Shown piece by piece: positions 23,670 through 31,331 of a stretch of 64,000 nucleotides of DNA. The translations under genes and the position numbers were made by a program. The stretch is from Sporomusa acidovorans (GTDB lineage Bacteria; Bacillota; Negativicutes; Sporomusales; Sporomusaceae), in the NCBI RefSeq assembly GCF_900101845.1, contig NZ_FNAM01000013.1, forward strand, positions 62,001 to 126,000, in the 5' to 3' direction. How positions within the stretch are numbered: position 1 is the stretch's first letter; every line of letters starts with the position of its first letter. Below the pieces are notes generated by a model. The model did no database searches and was not told the DNA's origin. It worked only from the letters and a program-made list of their open reading frames with translations.

Positions 23670-24877
23670 CAAGCATATTCTCCCTTTGTCATTACACTGC
23701 TTGGATCTAACCTTGCCGCCTGCCATGCCGGCAAAATAGAGGCGGCGGTTGTAACCAACACGCCAACAATAAAGACGATGGCCGCACTTATGAAAAGCTC
23801 ACGGCCTGAAAGGGAAACCAACGGGTAAGAACGCAGAGCGGAAAGAAAGCTGCAGGAGCCACGGTACAGGAGCATGCCGGCCAATAAGCCGCTAAACCCG
23901 CCGACTACGGAAATAGATATAGCTTCTCCGACAACCAGCGTATAAATCTTACAGCGTGATGCGCCAAGAGCAAGATAAGTGCCATATTCACTGCGGCGAT
24001 GCCGCATGGAAAGATAGAAATTAGAAAATATTTGCAAGATAATCGTACCGATAATCGCAAAACAAAACGTACCAATGATTTGCATCAGAAGCTGCATTTG
24101 ACTCTGAATGCTTTTTTTCACATCAACAGCGATAATTGGTTTTATGCTCCCTGTTTTGGCAAGATATTCATTGATGAAATTTATATCCGCGCTTTCTTCT
24201 ACTCTGACGAGAATAACCGAAATAAGATTTTCAGGTTGTCCGTACTTAGCCCACATAGAACGAAACTCATCATTATCTTTTACCAGTTGGCGAGCCGTAT
24301 TGATATTCATATAAATGGAATAGTCTATTGATGTGCCGGTCTCTCCGGCAACGGCTGCTATGTCAAATATTTTCCCAAGAATCTTGATCTGCGGTTCTCC
24401 TGCGTAATCATTTTTGGCCCCAAGGATAACGCTATTTTCGGGTAATCTACCGTTATAGGCTTCAGGCAGCCACGGTTTAATATAAGTATCTGTTGCCGGA
24501 TCAATCCCGATAACACGTGTCGGAATATCGATACTGCAGCAGTCAGCACCGGAAAGTGTATGCACAAAAAACTGCGGTGATACGGAAATAAAACCGGGAA
24601 TGGTTTTGATTTCATCTAATTTTGATTGATTCATATAAACATTTACAGGGGCACCGCCGTAAAGAAGAGTGCCGCCTTCGACTTCAGCCGTATTGGGAAC
24701 AATGACAATATCAGCACCCATACGTTTAATCGCCTCATTCATACCGGTATCCGCACTTTTATAAAGCGCAGATGCCGCAAAGGCAATAGCAACACCCAGA
24801 ACAATCATAAGAATAAGAATACTGTTTTGCAATTTTCTATGCAGAAGGTTGCTGCCAATCATCTGAAATACAGTCAT
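23669..24877 (-). CDS. FtsX/MacB-type ABC permease
   Basis: The 402-residue protein has an N-terminal transmembrane helix, a large extracytoplasmic MacB-like domain (about 40-260, with a CC pair in SGADCCSIDIP) and three C-terminal helices, with the DevC/FtsX-type segment RRSEYGTYLALGAS. It overlaps the DUF4418 gene by four bases and the ATPase by one. Together they would form an exporter-like complex of the LolCDE/MacB class. Substrate unknown. Confidence 0.88.
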   Translation of the reverse strand: MTVFQMIGSNLLHRKLQNSILILMIVLGVAIAFAASALYKSADTGMNEAIKRMGADIVIVPNTAEVEGGTLLYGGAPVNVYMNQSKLDEIKTIPGFISVSPQFFVHTLSGADCCSIDIPTRVIGIDPATDTYIKPWLPEAYNGRLPENSVILGAKNDYAGEPQIKILGKIFDIAAVAGETGTSIDYSIYMNINTARQLVKDNDEFRSMWAKYGQPENLISVILVRVEESADINFINEYLAKTGSIKPIIAVDVKKSIQSQMQLLMQIIGTFCFAIIGTIILQIFSNFYLSMRHRRSEYGTYLALGASRCKIYTLVVGEAISISVVGGFSGLLAGMLLYRGSCSFLSALRSYPLVSLSGRELFISAAIVFIVGVLVTTAASILPAWQAARLDPSSVMTKGEYA

Positions 24878-25299
24878 TCCACTCCATCCTCATCAGTCAC
24901 TTTATGAATGCGAAAATTGGTATAAAAAATACTTATGCCTAATACAAACAAGGGAATAGCCCCCACCATTGTATACAGATAAGTTTTATGACAGGCCATC
25001 GTTTCTTTGACGCACATACCAAGTGCCCACGACTGAGGAAGTGCTGCGGCAATCAACCCACAGAGGCAAAGAATCAGCCCCAATGCTTTTTTTACCTGAG
25101 AATTCGCTGTTAACAGGAGGTAGCTGCTAACAATGACAGCCATAATTGCATTGAATGGTTCCGCACGCCATGTATACCAGCAAGCCATATGCCCCATCCC
25201 GTGAACTTGCGAAACACAGGGTGGAAAAAAGTACGGTACTGCCAAAAGCCATAAGGACAGTAACAGACATATCCCCGGTATTAGTTTTTTAGATTGCAA
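24874..25299 (-). CDS. DUF4418 membrane protein
   Basis: A 141-residue protein with four predicted hydrophobic helices and conserved extracytoplasmic cysteines (FFPPCVSQ, GHMACWYTW, LGMCVKETMACHKT), matching DUF4418 proteins that accompany FtsX/LolD-type transporters. It is the first gene of the operon downstream of module E and overlaps the permease gene by four bases. The paired cysteine/methionine motifs suggest metal or disulfide chemistry at the membrane surface, but no function is known. Confidence 0.75.
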   Translation of the reverse strand: MQSKKLIPGICLLLSLWLLAVPYFFPPCVSQVHGMGHMACWYTWRAEPFNAIMAVIVSSYLLLTANSQVKKALGLILCLCGLIAAALPQSWALGMCVKETMACHKTYLYTMVGAIPLFVLGISIFYTNFRIHKVTDEDGVE

Positions 25300-25326
25300 T
25301 TTTAGGCCTCCCCATATAACAATTTA

Positions 25327-25358
25327 ATAATTGCAAAATAAATTTTATTTGCAATTAT
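25327..25358 (-). promoter_or_regulatory. Operator E' (second dyad)
   Basis: TTGCAA at 25331-25336 and 25349-25354, 12 bases apart, in a perfect ten-base inverted repeat. It lies 28 bases before the DUF4418 start. Centre-to-centre distance to operator E is 113 bp. Confidence 0.72.
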
Positions 25359-25374
25359 CGAAATCAAAAAAATG

Positions 25375-25398
25375 GCAAAACTGCGATTCCAGTTTTGC
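25375..25398 (-). terminator. Leader terminator E
   Basis: Perfect nine-base stem GCAAAACTG/CAGTTTTGC with a six-base loop. On the minus strand it is followed by CCA and seven T, a canonical intrinsic terminator between promoter E and its operon. Confidence 0.8.
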
Positions 25399-25413
25399 GA
25401 TGTGCTTTAAATC

Positions 25414-25469
25414 CAATTCCATTATATAGCAACGTCTTATCGATTGCAAGCATAACTTAAATTGCAATC
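25414..25469 (-). promoter_or_regulatory. Promoter/operator E for the DUF4418-transporter-radical SAM operon
   Basis: On the minus strand TTGCAA (25449-25444), 17 bases, TATAAT (25426-25421). Second half-site TTGCAA at 25462-25467, 12 bases away; the eight-base arms are perfect. Confidence 0.8.
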
Positions 25470-25499
25470 TTGTTTATCCTTTATTTCACATTGAAAGGT

Positions 25500-25541
25500 C
25501 CATCAACAAATCACGATAAACATTCTGTAAAATGGACATTT
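25500..25541 (-). pseudogene. Vestige of a DUF5714 C-terminal tail
   Basis: Directly after the CobW stop the minus strand reads EKCPFYRMFIVIC and stop. This matches base for base most of the tail of the larger fragment at 28723-28920 (GEKCPFYAKVHRDL) and of the intact protein at 18255 (RQCPFYC). It is the last trace of a third DUF5714 copy. Confidence 0.6.
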
Positions 25542-25551
25542 TTCATTAACG

Positions 25552-26649
25552 CTACACGACAGCGTCAAAACGGTACGTTGGGTTCGGACGGCCAGGTTGT
25601 AAGCAGTTTAATGCCGTTTCCTTTATGGCGATTTTATCCTTACATACTGTAGAAATCGCCTCCAAAACAATGGTTCTTAGCTTCTCCGGCGACATTTCCA
25701 CTCGTGCATTAACAGTTAGGCTGGCTTCGTCCACTTTGCCAACGGACCCGCGAAGTTGCAGAGTCTCTTTTTTGCCGGTGATATTGCCGACAAGCATTTT
25801 ATTTTTTGCTGTCATAAGTGCTTTTACATGTCCAACCGAAGCCTGTACGGCATCAAAGCGGTTTCCTAAATTGCTTAATAGTGACTGAAGCAATGCATCA
25901 CCATCCATTTGGTTTCCTTTTAATTCCAGACTTGTATTGAGCCAACCAAGCACCGCTTCCCCTTCCGCATAAACATCATAGTCTACTTCAGCCAAACGGG
26001 TTCCTGCCTTTTGCTGCGTTGATACTTCAGTCAGCCATTCGTTTACGCCTATCCCTGTTTGGGCACTGATAGCAAAAACAGAAGTATTGGTCCAGCGGGC
26101 AGCGGTTCTATTTTTTAAGGTTTCTAACGCTTCCGCTGTTAACAAATCGATCTTATTGATGACAATTATATCTGCTTCATCAAGCTGTTTTTCCAAAATA
26201 TAAGCTGCACTCGGATGCAAATCACCTGTTTTTTTATCGAGAATATTGCTAAGGCGCTTAGGATCTACCAGGACCGAAAGCGGTGCAATAGATAAAGTGT
26301 CTGCCGCATATTTCTTAAGTGGCTGCAAAATTGTTGCCGATAAGTCGGTACAACTGCCGACCGGTTCCGCAATAATTATGTCGGCAGCAAGCTCCTCCCT
26401 TAAATGGGACACCGCTTTTTTAAATCCTGGGAAATTGCAACAAAAGCAGCTGCCGCTTACTTCCGTTACCCGGTCTTTATTATCGCCTAATTGCGCTAAT
26501 AGTACCGTATCCACTAACGCAGAGGCCTGATCATTGGTAATTAGGCCTACCTTTTTCCCCTGGTCTGTCACCATACTTGCCATTTTTGCCAGCAGTGTTG
26601 TTTTACCGGCTCCCAGAAAGCCGCCAACTAAAATTAATTTTGTTGTCAT
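25552..26649 (-). CDS. CobW/COG0523 GTPase
   Basis: The 365-residue G3E-family GTPase has Walker A GGFLGAGKTTLL, the metal-binding motif SGSCFCC (Cys68, Cys70, Cys71), Walker B-like ADIIIAEPVG, and the guanine motif NKIDLL. Members load metals into enzymes or corrinoid proteins using GTP; a C-terminal CobW_C-like region is short and poorly matching. It is the last gene of the arsM operon (arsM, aquaglyceroporin, CobW). Which metal or client it serves is unknown; zinc, cobalt or a metalloid-linked enzyme are options. Confidence 0.85.
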   Translation of the reverse strand: MTTKLILVGGFLGAGKTTLLAKMASMVTDQGKKVGLITNDQASALVDTVLLAQLGDNKDRVTEVSGSCFCCNFPGFKKAVSHLREELAADIIIAEPVGSCTDLSATILQPLKKYAADTLSIAPLSVLVDPKRLSNILDKKTGDLHPSAAYILEKQLDEADIIVINKIDLLTAEALETLKNRTAARWTNTSVFAISAQTGIGVNEWLTEVSTQQKAGTRLAEVDYDVYAEGEAVLGWLNTSLELKGNQMDGDALLQSLLSNLGNRFDAVQASVGHVKALMTAKNKMLVGNITGKKETLQLRGSVGKVDEASLTVNARVEMSPEKLRTIVLEAISTVCKDKIAIKETALNCLQPGRPNPTYRFDAVV

Positions 26650-26691
26650 TTTATTTCCCCCATCTTCTTTTTCATTTTTGTTTATGTACTT

Positions 26692-27497
26692 TTAACAGCT
26701 CTCACAGGATTTATGTTCCTTTTTCAGTAATGGTTCCAATATATAGCTAAATAGTGCTGCAGCCACCAAACCGCCTATTATCGGCGCAAGTACATATACA
26801 TAGAAAAATCCACCACTCTGATCAGGGAAGGCATAACTCCCCCAGCCAGTCAGCCAGGCAACTAACCGTGGCGCAAGATCCCGTGCGGGGTTAAAACCGG
26901 CTTGTGTTAACGGCGCAATCAGACAAATCAAGGAAGATACCGTTAAACCAATAAAGATAGGAGCTAAATTATTATCGGGACGCCCGACATTACAGCCCTC
27001 TGTCAAAAAGAAAATCATTAAGACCAATAAGAATGTGCCAAATCCTTCAGCCAGCATGGCAAGCGGCATGGAAACAATTGCCGCATCGCCTGGCAACTGA
27101 TAGTACTCTCCAAACATTTTGCCGGTGCTCATAGATTCCGCAGTTCCCCTTACAATATGATGTGCTGCCTCATAGGCGGCAATGGAGGGTTCAAAAAATA
27201 AATACAGCAAAAAACCCGCAAGCAACGCTCCTAAAAATTGACCGCTAATATATACCGGAATTTTAGCTGCCTTCATTCTTTTACTCGCCACCATCGCCAA
27301 GGTTACTGCCGGATTAAAATGAGCACACGACAGTGATCGCGTCGCATAGATGGCCAGTCCGATACTCAAGCCCCAAATCACACGGCAATCTGAAAAAGTC
27401 CCGCGTGGGAATTAAACAGTACCGATACGGCCACTGAACCGCAGCCGAACAGAACCATTAGAAAAGTTCCAAAAAATTCTCCCAGAAATTCACGCAT
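26692..27497 (-). pseudogene. Aquaglyceroporin (GlpF/MIP) split by a 2-bp frameshift
   Basis: From ATG 27497 (GGAAGGA upstream) the frame gives a normal MIP start (MREFLGEFFGTFLMVLFGCG) and continues to QIAV, where a TGA stops it after 39 codons. Three bases away the remaining 229 codons continue in another frame with IWGLSIGLAIYATRSL, FNPAVTLA and the second motif FNPARDLAPR (Asp after NPAR marks a glycerol-conducting channel). The disturbance is an extra GT in a GTGTG tract at about 27379-27383. Aquaglyceroporins carry arsenite, and several ars operons contain one (AqpS). Here the protein is either dead, a sequencing error, or switchable by slippage. Confidence 0.85.
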
Positions 27498-27527
27498 TGT
27501 TGTTCCTTCCCTTCAATTTTGGTAATA

Positions 27528-28511
27528 TTATCCGCAACAGCAACAACTGCCCGGGGACGACTTGTGCCCGATATAATGATAGGTCGGGGGCGTAACCACG
27601 AAATCCTCGCGCTGGCGCAGCCGCTTTGCTATTCTTTGCGAAACAGATACGGGAACTCCCCGCTTATAAACTTGTCCGACATTATCGATGCACGCTACTT
27701 CCTTGCCGTTGTAAATAGCGGTTTCCCCAATAAAAACATCCGCCGCCATTTCTTTGTCCGGCACTTTAACTGCGACTAATTCTATAGTTTCCAATAAAAT
27801 ATCATCAACCCCGTACGTTGCCTTATCAAGCAGGCGATAGGGGCGGCGTGCGCGTATTTGCATTTCACCAAAGCCAGCCTCGATAACCTTTTGCACATAG
27901 GCTTCGAAAGACAGCGCACCGGATAAACACATCGCTCTCAGTCGCTCGTCATTGCGCAAGCTATCCGGTATCGGCTGGGTCGTAATCGGATCGGAGATAT
28001 ATAATCTGCCCCCCGGCTTCAATACACGATACATTTCTTTTAGTGCAGTCAGCAGATCTTTTTCCTTAAAAATATTAAACAAACAATTCTGCGCTGCAAC
28101 ATCTACGCACTCTGACGGCAAAGGCAGGTTAAGTGCATCACCACTGACAATTTTTATAAACTCAGATTTAAACCAGGGATTCACTTGTTCCGCTATTTTA
28201 AAATTCGCCTTTGCCCTTTCTATCATCTCCGGTACGCGGTCTACGGCAATCACTGCCTCAGGGCGGCGCGAAAAATAAGCAAACTGTAACGCTTCCATAC
28301 CGCCGCCGATTCCCACATAAAGAATGGTTTCATTACTCGACAACTCGCCTAAATGCACTGTCGTTCCACAGCCATAATCCATACACGACATTTCTTGGGG
28401 AATTGTCAGTCCCGGTAAAAGTTGGGCAGGCCTTTCTACACAGCAAAGATTTTCTGGTACCGCCTGCGATGCTTCCTTATACAGTTCATGGGCCGTTTCT
28501 AAATAACTCAT
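27528..28511 (-). CDS. arsM: Arsenosugar-type arsenite methyltransferase ArsM
   Basis: The 327-residue class I methyltransferase has LYVGIGGGMEALQFAYFS (motif I), AVIAVDRVPEMIERA (motif II), and AAQNCLFNIFKEKDLLTAL. Conserved cysteines are in ENLCCVERP, MSCMDYGCGTTVH and AAQNC. The layout LYKEASQ..LCC..LPGL..YGCGTTVH matches the ArsM subfamily that works with ArsS in arsenosugar synthesis. These enzymes methylate As(III) bound by three cysteines. The C-terminus adds a CCCCG tail not needed for catalysis. AAAGGAG precedes the ATG by seven bases. First gene of operon F, with the aquaglyceroporin and CobW. It differs from the second ArsM at 55774, which is fused to an acetyltransferase. Confidence 0.85.
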   Translation of the reverse strand: MSYLETAHELYKEASQAVPENLCCVERPAQLLPGLTIPQEMSCMDYGCGTTVHLGELSSNETILYVGIGGGMEALQFAYFSRRPEAVIAVDRVPEMIERAKANFKIAEQVNPWFKSEFIKIVSGDALNLPLPSECVDVAAQNCLFNIFKEKDLLTALKEMYRVLKPGGRLYISDPITTQPIPDSLRNDERLRAMCLSGALSFEAYVQKVIEAGFGEMQIRARRPYRLLDKATYGVDDILLETIELVAVKVPDKEMAADVFIGETAIYNGKEVACIDNVGQVYKRGVPVSVSQRIAKRLRQREDFVVTPPTYHYIGHKSSPGSCCCCG

Positions 28512-28556
28512 TTTCTACGCTCCTTTTGTGCAAATGATGTTTTATAAATTCGGAAT

Positions 28557-28594
28557 ATATTAATTGCATCTTTAAATAAATTTGCAATTAATAT
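28557..28594 (-). promoter_or_regulatory. Operator F' (second dyad)
   Basis: TTGCAT (28564-28569) and TTGCAA (28582-28587), 12 bases apart, in a 13-base inverted repeat with one mismatch. Centre-to-centre distance to operator F is 114 bp. Confidence 0.72.
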
Positions 28595-28607
28595 GACTAA
28601 AAAAAGG

Positions 28608-28631
28608 GCAAAACTGCTATTCCAGTTTTGC
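28608..28631 (-). terminator. Leader terminator F
   Basis: Perfect stem GCAAAACTG/CAGTTTTGC with a six-base loop, then CC and seven T on the minus strand. Nearly identical to leader terminator E. Confidence 0.8.
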
Positions 28632-28647
28632 GAATGTATTTTAAACC

Positions 28648-28706
28648 TGATTCCATTATATAGCAGCAATTATTTAATTGCAAGTTAAAATAAGTTTGCA
28701 ATTAAA
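28648..28706 (-). promoter_or_regulatory. Promoter/operator F for the arsM operon
   Basis: On the minus strand TTGCAA (28683-28678), 17 bases, TATAAT (28660-28655). Second half-site 28696-28701, 12 bases away; 11-base arms are perfect. Confidence 0.8.
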
Positions 28707-28722
28707 CTTTTTTACTCTTACA

Positions 28723-28920
28723 TCAAAATCCCGTCAGCAGATCACGATGAACTTTCGCATAAAACGGGCATTTTTCACCAAGACATTCTTTATTTCTTAA
28801 AAAATGAGTACATTTGATTTCTACAGGCAACTCCATCGTTACCCCGAAATATTCTTTGGCAAACCGCACGGTACTCATAGATTCAGAACTAGAATCTCCC
28901 GCCCAAAGAAACATTTTCAA
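28723..28920 (-). pseudogene. DUF5714 C-terminal fragment
   Basis: Sixty-five codons match the last part of the DUF5714 protein at 18255-18848: FAKEYFGVTMELPVEIKC and FLRNKECLGEKCPFYA align with its Cys-rich tail. The N-terminal two thirds with the CGLYGACG region are gone. Read in the minus direction it ends just before promoter F, the same arrangement as the vestige beside promoter E. Confidence 0.7.
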
Positions 28921-28948
28921 AACTCAAGATATCTAAGACATAACCATA

Positions 28949-29320
28949 CTAATCCGTCGGTGATCTTAGTCCTTTTTCCGTTTGAACCACTGCCTGTTCA
29001 TAATTTGCGATTTTATAATCTAGACGTTTCAGTGTTTTCTCCATATCTTTCATTTTTTCTATAAAAAGCTTCCGTTGCTCAGTCAAGAGCTCTTTTCTAA
29101 CCTTTATGGTCGCATCACCCTGTTGAAACAGCGTAACATACTCAATCAATACTTCAATTGGAAGGCCTGCTCCCCGCATACATTTGATAAATTCGACCCA
29201 CTTACAGTCTTCTTCCGTATAATCCCTGATTCCGCTTTTATTGCGGTTCACATGGGGAATCAGTCCGATGCGTTCGTAAGATGCTGTCAAGTAGGGACTA
29301 AGAACTGGCTTGGAAGTCAT
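28949..29320 (-). pseudogene. MerR-family regulator lacking its N-terminal helix-turn-helix
   Basis: Residues from YERIGLIPHVNRNKSGIRDY to the coiled-coil C-terminus match the intact MerR at 31332-31742 closely. The first about 14 residues (MTSKPVLSPYLTAS) do not, so the first DNA-binding helices are missing, and no ribosome binding site precedes the ATG. A fitting N-terminal piece exists at 30395-30486, so the locus may have been split. Confidence 0.7.
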
Positions 29321-29361
29321 TATCTGTGAAGGAACGGTGTCAGGACGTTATCATATGTAGT

Positions 29362-29392
29362 AAAGCACCTGCCAAATTGGGCAGGTGCTTTT
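29362..29392. terminator. Intrinsic terminator
   Basis: AAAGCACCTGCC pairs perfectly with GGCAGGTGCTTT around a six-base loop, followed by TTATT on the plus strand. It separates the AraC and MerR remnants. Confidence 0.85.
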
Positions 29393-29398
29393 TATTGA

Positions 29399-30168
29399 TT
29401 ATGACTTCCGTACTGGCCTGATATACTTCCAAAACCGCTCCGGATTAAATGAAAAGTAAATTATTCTACCGGGGGAAGTATCAAAGCAGTAACCGGTGCC
29501 TGCAAAATCAAAAGTTGCCATTGCCTTTTCCATCTTTTCCTCCACACTACGATTTTCCTGCTCATAATCGAATGGCCCATGTTCAAAAACAATATACTCG
29601 GCTTCGGGAACATCAATCATAAGCATTTGTGGTGGTACTTCGCCTTTATAATCAAAAGGAAGACGTACACCATAACACTCTGTACGTGGAATACCCCAAT
29701 CGCAGAGTCTGCCGTCCGGGTCATTAATGTACGCCATAATCTGACCGCTGCCACTGTTAGATTCGCTCCCACCATCGTCATCCAATTTGCCCTTGATACT
29801 ATCGAGTAAGCCGCAAATTGTTTCGCAGTCCTGTCCCGGAATAAGGCTTTGCTTTTGCCAAAAATCCCAATACCCATTACTCTCATAGTTTTTAATGTGC
29901 AAAAATTTGTGTGCGGGAATGGTTACAAAATAAATTTTAACATCATCTGTAGATTTCATCATACCAATCTCTCCAAATCCGAAAAAGTAGCGGTCGAAAG
30001 GGTTTATTTTTGTACGAAGGGCGACAGGCATAGGCTTTTTTCGGTATTCACTTGGAGTTACACCATATGTTCCCTTAATCGTAGCGTTACTGCTTCACCG
30101 TTACGATTTTTAATACACTCGTCAATTTCATCAACGATTATTTGGATTTGCTTGTGCCACTCGTACAT
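29399..30168 (-). pseudogene. AraC-family regulator with deleted DNA-binding domain
   Basis: From ATG 30168 (GAGGTG upstream) the frame reads an AraC-family N-terminus (YEWHKQIQIIVDEIDECI) and stops at 30058 after REHMV. Immediately there, in another frame, the sequence continues IKGTYGVTPSEYRKKP, which normally follows the two helix-turn-helix motifs, and then a complete GyrI-like effector-binding domain to 29399 (FDRYFFGFGEIGMM, then PRTECYGVRLPFDY). About 90 codons with both helix-turn-helices are missing. The remaining effector domain (from an internal ATG at 30031) could still be translated, but the gene is not a functional AraC. Confidence 0.8.
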
Positions 30169-30394
30169 TCGTCTGTTCACCTCGTTTCAACCACTCTATA
30201 GTCATTATAGAGTAATGGAAATTGCATTGCTTGATTTTACTTGCGGAAAAGAGAGGATATATTTTATTTCTTAACTCGCCTAATATAAATTTTCAACGCT
30301 TACACAACATCAAACACTAAGCGCAGATAAGGAAACTACTCTGCCTTGGATAATATCAACGTTATCATTCAATGACAATTCAAACGTTTTGGTC

Positions 30395-30486
30395 CTAACC
30401 AAACACCAGCCTCACCTTATCGTAATAGCGAAGTGTATCCTGTGGAATATCAAATTTTTTACTTACTTCTGAAATCGTAACGGCTT
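30395..30486 (-). pseudogene. MerR N-terminal fragment
   Basis: The minus strand reads VTISEVSKKFDIPQDTLRYY and then a stop after about 30 codons. It matches the helix-turn-helix of the MerR protein at 31332-31742. It is preceded by AGGAGGTG and by a MerR-type promoter but has no proper start codon (GTT in place of TTG). Confidence 0.65.
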
Positions 30487-30504
30487 CACCTCCTGATATC
30501 CAAT

Positions 30505-30535
30505 ATTATAATATTCGGAGTTAACTTCATGTCAA
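30505..30535 (-). promoter_or_regulatory. MerR-type promoter 1 (19-bp spacer)
   Basis: On the minus strand TTGACA (30535-30530), 19 bases, TATAAT (30510-30505). The spacer contains the dyad GAAGTTAACTCC. The overlong spacer is the hallmark of promoters twisted open by MerR activators. Confidence 0.7.
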
Positions 30536-30577
30536 TTATTTATTACGTCATTTTTATTCTATAACCTGCATAATTGC

Positions 30578-30708
30578 TTAATTGCCAAAAAGCTTAACAG
30601 CCTGTTCCATTTTATTGATAACATCCACACCGAATGGGCAGTTCTTCATACACAACCCGCATTCTATGCATTCATTGGCGTGATGGTCTAATAAATTATA
30701 ATGTTCTT
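30578..30708 (-). pseudogene. Fe-S tail of an aldo/keto reductase (fragment)
   Basis: The minus strand reads ANECIECGLCMKNCPFGVDV followed by a short helix and stop. This matches the [4Fe-4S] C-terminus of ferredoxin-type aldo/keto reductases. No start or catalytic domain is present. Confidence 0.6.
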
Positions 30709-30784
30709 TATTGTTTCAGGAACATCTTCTTGAATTAACGCAGTCTAGATATTTGTTTACTGATGTAATATCTATCCTTTTCGA

Positions 30785-31126
30785 ACAGAGAGCACTGAAG
30801 CAGGCTGTCCTAAGAAGATTGCTATCCCTGATTATTTTTCCTTATATAACAGTTCAAAACGCGCTATCACCGATAATATTTCAAGCCAGTTTGTTTATTA
30901 TTTAAACCTTACCTCAAATCATGGCAAGGCTGGTGATTGTATCGAATGTAGACAGTGTGAAAAAGCATGCCCCCAGCATCTGAAGATCGTAGAGCACTTA
31001 AAAGACGTTTCAGAACTATTTGATAATGGTCGGGCTTACCGTCAAAATAACCAGTTATTACCCTATGTAGGATATCCAAGAACATTAAATGCCATAAGAT
31101 GTTTAAATGAAATAATACCTGAATAG
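30785..31126 (+). pseudogene. Aldo/keto reductase C-terminal fragment (plus strand)
   Basis: The plus strand encodes TEAGCPKKIAIPDYFSLYN, then GDCIECRQCEKACPQHLKI and a C-terminal helix to the stop at 31126. This is the Fe-S end of an aldo/keto reductase of the Firmicute type. The TIM barrel upstream is absent. A Tat-signal start of a similar protein occurs at 33130-33216. Confidence 0.7.
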
Positions 31127-31188
31127 ATATAATGGTACAAAGAATCTGCCGTTTGAGAAAAAACTTAAGAGAATTTAAATAAAAAGAA

Positions 31189-31220
31189 ATGCCATCAGAT
31201 TGCATAAAATCTGGTGGCAT
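31189..31220. terminator. Hairpin, probable terminator
   Basis: ATGCCATCAGATT pairs with AATCTGGTGGCAT, with one G-U pair, after the aldo/keto reductase remnant. The downstream T-run is short. Confidence 0.5.
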
Positions 31221-31331
31221 CTACTGTAAATTTATTTTAAGACTGTATAACTTGTATGAAATAATATAAGCCAGGAAATCATTGACCATGTCTGCAATAA
31301 AGAGCTATGTTAAAAAAAAGCGTTAACTATT

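Noticed and set aside
27360-27390. In-frame TGA in the aquaglyceroporin as selenocysteine
   Set aside because: The continuation is in a different frame, so a 2-bp insertion is the simpler reading.
3660-28706. TTGCAA repeats as a CRISPR array or plasmid iterons of an active origin
   Set aside because: Copies are spread over 25 kb, each at a promoter, without spacers of array type; no par, mob or DnaA-box cluster was seen. Plasmid ancestry of the Rep-like proteins remains possible.
29399-30031. Stand-alone GyrI-like effector protein
   Set aside because: Flanking sequence encodes the rest of an AraC-family protein with a deletion, so it is a remnant, although translation from the internal ATG is not excluded.
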